In this document: piece by piece, positions 58,076 to 64,000 of the stretch | Layout: the number at the start of each line of letters is the position of its first letter | Numbering within the stretch: position 1 is the stretch's first letter | Notes under the pieces: model-generated | Told to the model about the DNA's origin: nothing | Seen by the model: only the letters and a program-made list of their open reading frames with translations | Databases searched by the model: none | Assembly: GCF_000764305.2 (NCBI RefSeq) | Contig: NW_025933453.1 | Location: 62,001 to 126,000, forward strand | Origin: Hyalella azteca | Taxonomy: Eukaryota; Arthropoda; Malacostraca; Amphipoda; Hyalellidae | Direction of reading: 5' to 3' | Length of the DNA stretch: 64,000 bases | Translations under genes and position numbers: made by a program

Positions 58076-60105
58076 GTCAAATTGTTATTATGATTGTTTC
58101 CAAAGTCAAATTGCTATAACGAGGTGGTTATATATTATTGTGTGCGATCAGTTACCTTAGTGTGCCAACTTGGCGCAACAATTAATGCGGCTGAACCAAA
58201 CAAAAATGAACGAAATGTTTGAGGCAGAGCTTCGTTTAGTTTTGTGAAAAAAAGCTGACGATCCCTTAGCGATACGGGCTAGGATTCCATTTTTATTCAC
58301 GAGGCATTCACTCGCTTCCACGACTAGCGATCATCGATCCTCGCATGTTAGACGAATTTGTGAAATTCCCACGACACCTCACCGCACCTGGAAAAATGTA
58401 TCAGGGGAACAAGCATTGTTAGAAAAAGACGTATACCTACATACTGTATCAAAGATGCGGAAATGTCAAATCTGAGTCTATATGACACGCCGATGGAAGC
58501 GTTTAGAATGCCCGGGTTCCAGGAGGTCGGGTTTTCCAAGGACAAATTTTTAGCACGAGCCAGCATGTTAAGAGTGGAATACGTTTCATTTGATTTGTGC
58601 GACGCCATTAGAGTAACTTTGTGGTCTCAAGCAAAACTTATGTGAAATATCTTCATCGAACGATTTTTTACTTATAAACAAGCTTCAGAAAACGAATTGA
58701 CAAACTGTCATCATTACTCTTATTCGACACTAAAATATAGGTACATAGGAGCAGTAGTAGCTCAAGAGTAGGAGTAGCTCATTAATATTTAAATTCTGAC
58801 GAATATTTTACATAATGTCACCTTAACTTTTTATGCAATTTATTGATGAGTTTTTGAGAATAAAAATTATTTTTATGCTTTGTTTAGCCAGTTTCGTATT
58901 CCATATTCGTATTTAGTGCCCAACTGTCCGTTCATGAAAATAACAACATCGAACTGGATAGATACAAGAAACAAGAAAAAATAACAAGTGTCCATGCAGT
59001 CGTTCTGCCTCATATAAATGCGTTCGGGCATAAAGTTACAAAACCATGAAATCTACCAAGATTCCGCATCGCAAATGACTAGCCAGTAGATTTAAATTGA
59101 ATTCAAGTAAGCGCTCGTGACATGAAAAGGCGTTTCATTTGTTTGCATATCAAGAACATGCAGGATGTTTTCAATAACATTTACTTGCAAGTACAATGCA
59201 TCAGATAAGAAAATATGAGGTTGTGTTCACATATTATTAAAGAAAAATATGGTAAAGTTTCATAAATTCGAGTCATTATTTGCGCATCCAACACTGTAGC
59301 GTTTTACCGGGCTTAGAGGTTTAAATACGGGGCTCTTTTCCTCAGCGCTTTCGGGTCCAAAACTTTTAAACTTCCTTCGGCGCCGACAAATGAATGATTG
59401 ACTGGCAAATCTCGTGAATGGTTTGCTGAAGTTTATACAGATGGACGAACTGGGGCTCAAAGTTTGGAAATGATTCGAAGTAATCAAACACCTAATGAGG
59501 ATGAAAAAACTTCCAAACAAGAAAACAGTTTTTATAACGGCACCTTGAATGAAATTTTAGTTTCTAGGCTACAGAGCAGCGAGTAGTTCCAAACAATCAA
59601 ATGCAAATTCAGAGCAATCGCTGATGGGAAATTTGGAAGTATGCATGGATATTTTGTTACAGCAATAGGTTATTCAATTGAGAGCAAAAGTTAGCATGAA
59701 ATCTGCTATAGTCCTTAATTCTAGTTAAAAGAATTTACGTTGATTACCATTACCATAGTGCACGGTTATAACATGGACGATTTTGCGATCATTTTCAAAC
59801 GAACAAATGCTTCCAGTATTTCATGCTGTCTGGTAAATCCTTCAATAAGACAATTACCAATTGAATAAAAAAACGAACATATGATAGCAAAAGCACTATA
59901 TTTTCGATCCCGTAACTTGGCTGGATTTCAAAGAAAGAAGGAGCATGCACGTTGCCGACAAAACCGAAAATTCCCTTCGACGAGATGGAGTGAGTGTTGG
60001 TTTGGTATCCGGGAGGGACTACATCATTTATCTCAGAACTTATGATGGTCTTAGGACAGTTTCCAAACTCGTCATGGCACGACGCTGATGGTGCATCAGT
60101 CATAC
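58076..60105. other. No confident gene
   Basis: A short direct repeat (gaagtcaaattgttat / aaagtcaaattgctat, about 58073-58116) marks the truncation point of the LINE. Opposed frames at 58348-58645 lie in a slightly GC-richer block. A plus frame at 59398-59586 (GKSREWFAEVYTDGRTGAQS) looks protein-like but lacks splice sites or a recognised family. Confidence 0.35.
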
Positions 60106-60290
60106 CGGCAGTACTCGTAAGCACATGCATGCGTGAACGTGAGCGGTGGCCGGGTAGATCAAATGAGCGATTGAGTGAACTGCGTCGAGTCCAGCTTGCT
60201 TCTCGTGACGGGAGTAGAGATGTACTTTGGAGTATACTTCCATTTAGGATGAACGGTAGGAAATTTTCACGATGTGGACAAATTTATTTT
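60106..60290 (-). CDS. Candidate exon, Arg/Ser-rich with RRSS site
   Basis: A minus-strand frame open from about 60290 reads LLPSREASWTRRSSLNRSFD and LPGHRSRSRMHVLTSTA, then meets a possible donor (gccg|gtatga, 60106/60105). The block is GC-richer than its flanks and remains open beyond the donor to 59795. RRSS and RSRS resemble basophilic kinase sites, as found in cytoplasmic loops of channels and in signalling proteins, but no family can be named. No clear acceptor was fixed upstream. The opposite strand is also open here (59994-60347), so the strand is not certain. Confidence 0.35.
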
Positions 60291-63200
60291 GAACCGAAAG
60301 AGGAATTGTTTGGAAGTATCGTAAAATTGCAATTCTGCATAAGTTAATAATAAGAAACATATCCATAAAAGAAAGATTTTGATGTGGGCACTCTAAAGTC
60401 TTAAAACTGCCTCATTGATCTTCATTGTCTTATATACTTCTTTATCTTTTCATGGAATCATAAAACGATGCCGTCAATTAACGGATATGTCCAGAATGAA
60501 ATAATAATGTCGTGCCGCATAGAGATTGAAATTATAGGAAAATTATCGGTAACCAATCGATGGCTTATCTACGCTTAGCCTTGTTGGATTTACCATTAAT
60601 TTTGAACAAATTTTGCCCAAAAATCTTGGCATAAATTATTTAAATAAAAACATTGAATTGATCGAAAAACAGTTGTCTAGAGACATTACAAGAGGTCTGC
60701 AGAGTGTGAAGATTCAGAGCGAAACTTCAACAGATTTCGTCAATTTTGAGCAGTTTCACCAAAAACGTGTCATTGCAAATATTAACATTATTATTAACGT
60801 GTCTTTGTTCGACGGCAGATATGTTTGCTAGAATGTTTCTGTGCTGTAAAATGTACCGGATTCTCCACAGGTGTTTTTTGATAAAAGCTTCGTTCATTGT
60901 CCTTTTATAATTTCCGGTGGTGGTTGTAAGTGCATTGCCTGAGTTCTAGTTTCATCGGCTGTTGCGCTTTTTAAAGTTTTAAGAGGGCCTCAAAACAGAA
61001 TAACATTTCCACCTGTCCTCCAACAAAATTGAGCTGTTTCCAAGGCAAAGAAAATTTTGAGCGGGCTCGAAAATTCTTCTGTAGATTACATAAATTGAGT
61101 TTTTACAAATTTTATCAGCCGAAAAAGTAGGAACGTTGCAATTAATAGTTCACATATGCCTGCTGCAAATAGGAACTACAAATTTCTTAAATAATGCGTT
61201 TTTGTGATACAATCAATGATAATTCCTATTCTTTGTTACAATGAAAGAGCAAAATCCTCAACGAATCTCGAAGCAAACGTTAGCTTCCAGTAAGAGAAAT
61301 GGAAACGGGATATTAGGTCATAATGATTCATTCATATCAAACAGTTACAAGATTTTAATTAATACTTAACCTAAAACTTAAAATTTGGAGAGAGATGGAA
61401 GAATGAATGAATGTTATGCGAAGATTTAGCAATAAAATATTCAGAAATTAGACGCGATAAAATCGATTATTGAATTGAACAATTAATTGAATTAAACCAT
61501 ACAGTCATTGATCTAGTTACGGTATTAACTAAAGCTTCTTCACAAATTTTCTTTCTAATTAATGAAGAAACATGAAATACATTCCAAGGAAAGCCGTTCC
61601 TCAACCGTTGGATAATGCAGGATTGCGTGCTTGGCATTCCAGCTTCAAAGCCTCTCATATCAAAGCAAAACCAAAAGCTATGAGAGGAGCCAGCAACAAA
61701 ATTCATTGCTTTGGACTGACGCGCAATGGTATTCAATTCATTTAAGTGATGAACCCAAGTTCCACTTGTTCGGTTCATACGGCAATATTTTACTAACATT
61801 ATGCGTGACATGAATGCCCCTACAAGAACCACAATGATTGCTTATCGATTTATCACCTAAATAAACTGCCTTAGTTGTTAGTTTTTTCGAAGTTGGTAGA
61901 AACACAACACTTCTTTGTTAACCTGCAAAAATTTGTTTTATGGTACACATTCTTTCCAGTTCTGTTGTGAGTTTTACGAGTTATTATAAGCAAGTTCCCA
62001 ACCGGCTATTTCAGTTAGTTGAACGTTTATATCTCTCCCTTGTTAGGTGTTTCAAGTAAATTTCACTTTGTTCTTTACGTATCAACTGTTTGATCGGTGA
62101 TATGCCTGCTTATCACACGGTGAACCAATGATGATTATATGAAAATTTATGAAATTGACGCGTTACTCTATGGTTGGCAATATTGATTCAGCATAAGATC
62201 GTTCTCCCATAGAATGAGGGACATATGGCGGCCCCGTATTGCTTCAAAGGTGTGCCAATTATGTTTGAAGGAGACTTTTAACTGATTTTTAACTCATCTG
62301 TGACCTTTGAAGTGAATGTTTAATTTTTTTGCTTATATCCTTTAATATCAGGTCAGGTCTGAAATCCCGCGTTTATTTTCAGGTTTTATTGTTAAGAAAA
62401 CGCTTCTCTAAATTTATGGATCAATACGACGATGTATGTTCCATGATTTAATCATTAATTTTAATTAATTTCCATTCAAATACATCCACAATTTTCTCTG
62501 TAATAGGTTTCTTCTTTCCTAATATAATGGCCAATACTTTTTATTATAAAGGCTTCGTTTTCAAGTCATTTATTAGCTTCTAATGTTGTTTACATATGCA
62601 TTTACCATATGCATTCACTTGAATTAAATCAGATTCCAAAATCTCACGTTCTTCTTTCCATCAGAATATGCATATATGTTTCACTATTTTTTTCCTAATT
62701 TGTTTGAGACGAATACACATGGCAGCGATTGCGTGTAGACGGAGCCCTTCATTCGAGTGGAGTCAGTCGTCAGAAAATAACTTTATGAGACTTTCACGCG
62801 GCCGAGTTCTGCGAACGAGAAGAAAACGAGTCTCCTCGAAGCTGTAAAAGACGAGGCGTGTCGCTTTCAAGATGTCCAGGCGTGAAGAAAGAACGACATT
62901 TCTTTATCAGCTGACGAGCCAATCTCTGTGAGGCCATACAGTCTGCTGATCAATGATGACTCGCCCCATGAATGCTTTCTTCTGTTGCTCATAGACACCT
63001 ACGAGTTTAGGACAAGATGCGTGGGCCCCACCATGGTCGATTCGACTCCATCGATGGCTCAGTGGTGAATTTAATGTAGGGATGGTGATGAATATGTCAG
63101 AAGAAATTATTGTGTTTCTGATCAAATCCGCATAATGCATTTATGGTCCGATGTTAGTTGAATAACCTGCTGATTTTAATAATGAAAGTAAAATTTTTCC

Positions 63201-64000
63201 GTTTCCACTGTTCCCAAAAAACTCCACCTATATTAAACTTTTTATCGAAAATATTACACCAAGAAATAGAAAAAAATACCAAAACTTACTGATTGTTTTA
63301 TGACGGATCTTCCGATATTTCAACTTCGTTTCACTAAAAATCAATAGAACATTTCTCATATATTTCTCACCCTCATAACGAGACGTTGCATAAACCTACG
63401 AGTCATTCTTTAACCCATATTACTGTATAATTTGTTACTGATCGGGTCCAGCTAATTGGAGAGAGAGAAGAGAGAAGTGAAGAAGAGGGTCAGATGAGCT
63501 TCCCTCTCCAATTACAACAAGAGAATTTACTACAAAATGCTAATAAATCAGTTGATTTTTTCGTTTCATTCAACTTTTTCAGCGGACTGAAGGGAGTTAA
63601 GGAATGATTAATTAAATATCAAATGAAAAAATTTATTGTCGCAAACAACTGAGATCATTTACAGATGGAAATGTTATGTCTTGACGCTTTAGTGTTGCTA
63701 ATATTTCATTTTTCAGTTATTCATTCAGCTAACTTCAACATTCAGTTTTGAATTTTCATTGCCGGCAGTCTGATGCTCAGAAAATACTGTAAAAGTTAAA
63801 AAAGAAAAGGGTAATTTGAATTAAAAATAAGTTGTTTCCCATACCTACATTTCCATTGCGACGCGACATTTCAATAAATCAAGTCCCAACTGCTGCAAGT
63901 ATTTATTAAATGAGTTTGAACGATTATTGGATTTCATTAGATTTGAAAAACTTTTTATCTGAAAAATAAGAAGCGAAATTATGTCCTGGTGGATCATATG
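60291..64000. other. No confident gene
   Basis: AT-rich DNA to the window end. A 121-codon minus frame (61467-61832) is long but unrecognised. A GC-richer block (62730-63080) has short open frames on both strands; one plus frame (about 62890-63066) contains DEPISVRPYSLLINDDSPHE, but no splice pair or family supports it. Near 63455-63520 a gagagagaagagagaag purine run faces cttccctctcc nearby. Confidence 0.35.

Overview
This is an AT-rich, gene-poor stretch of animal nuclear DNA, most likely from an arthropod and probably an insect. There are no operons, ribosome-binding sites or packed bacterial genes. No open frame outside repeats exceeds 196 codons. Coding signal appears only as short GC-richer islands bounded by GT/AG splice sites. 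The rest is decayed transposons, tandem repeats, foldback DNA and intron-like desert. The guess at insect rests on the kind of transposons seen (arthropod-style non-LTR retrotransposons, a MADF-type DNA element, a tRNA-derived SINE, tetranucleotide repeats of the ACGG/ACAG kind); no host gene was identified firmly enough to name a species.

Layout. 1-7.6 kb is mostly desert with one unusually long open frame (2976-3566). 7.6-8.8 kb is a 1,156-bp DNA element with 50-bp terminal inverted repeats (48/50 identical) and a MADF-like coding piece. 9.1-9.5 kb holds two candidate minus-strand exons. 10.2-10.7 kb is CpG-rich. 11.6-13.6 kb lies between two 78-bp inverted arms and contains a hairpin, a 60-bp tandem repeat and a foldback element. 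19.9-22.3 kb is a decayed non-LTR retrotransposon. 23-27.6 kb has a satellite-like triplet, two copies of a dispersed repeat, and a CpG-rich tract with eleven CCGTA motifs. 27.9-29.2 kb is a TA-flanked 1,281-bp element, and a 116-bp internally deleted copy of it sits at 31.7 kb. 32.5-32.8 kb is a CpG-rich, CCAAT-rich promoter-like patch. 39-40.3 kb and 43.5-44.4 kb carry minisatellites, one with an 82-bp higher-order repeat. 44.8-45.2 kb is a tRNA-derived SINE with two box-B copies and inverted copies of its head. 46.6, 50.9 and 60.1 kb have candidate host exons. 49.7-50.6 kb and 56.85-58.07 kb are two more broken non-LTR retrotransposons.

How it fits together. The three retrotransposon remnants all lie on the minus strand and none can encode a working protein: one has lost a catalytic aspartate, one carries a 47-bp triplication through its zinc-knuckle region, and one has a deleted palm domain. 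The DNA elements look younger. The short TA element and its parent are almost identical where they overlap, and the MADF element has nearly perfect ends. The candidate exons fall on both strands, so the window may cover large introns of more than one gene; no complete gene can be assembled. Domain and family names were assigned by eye and need database searches.
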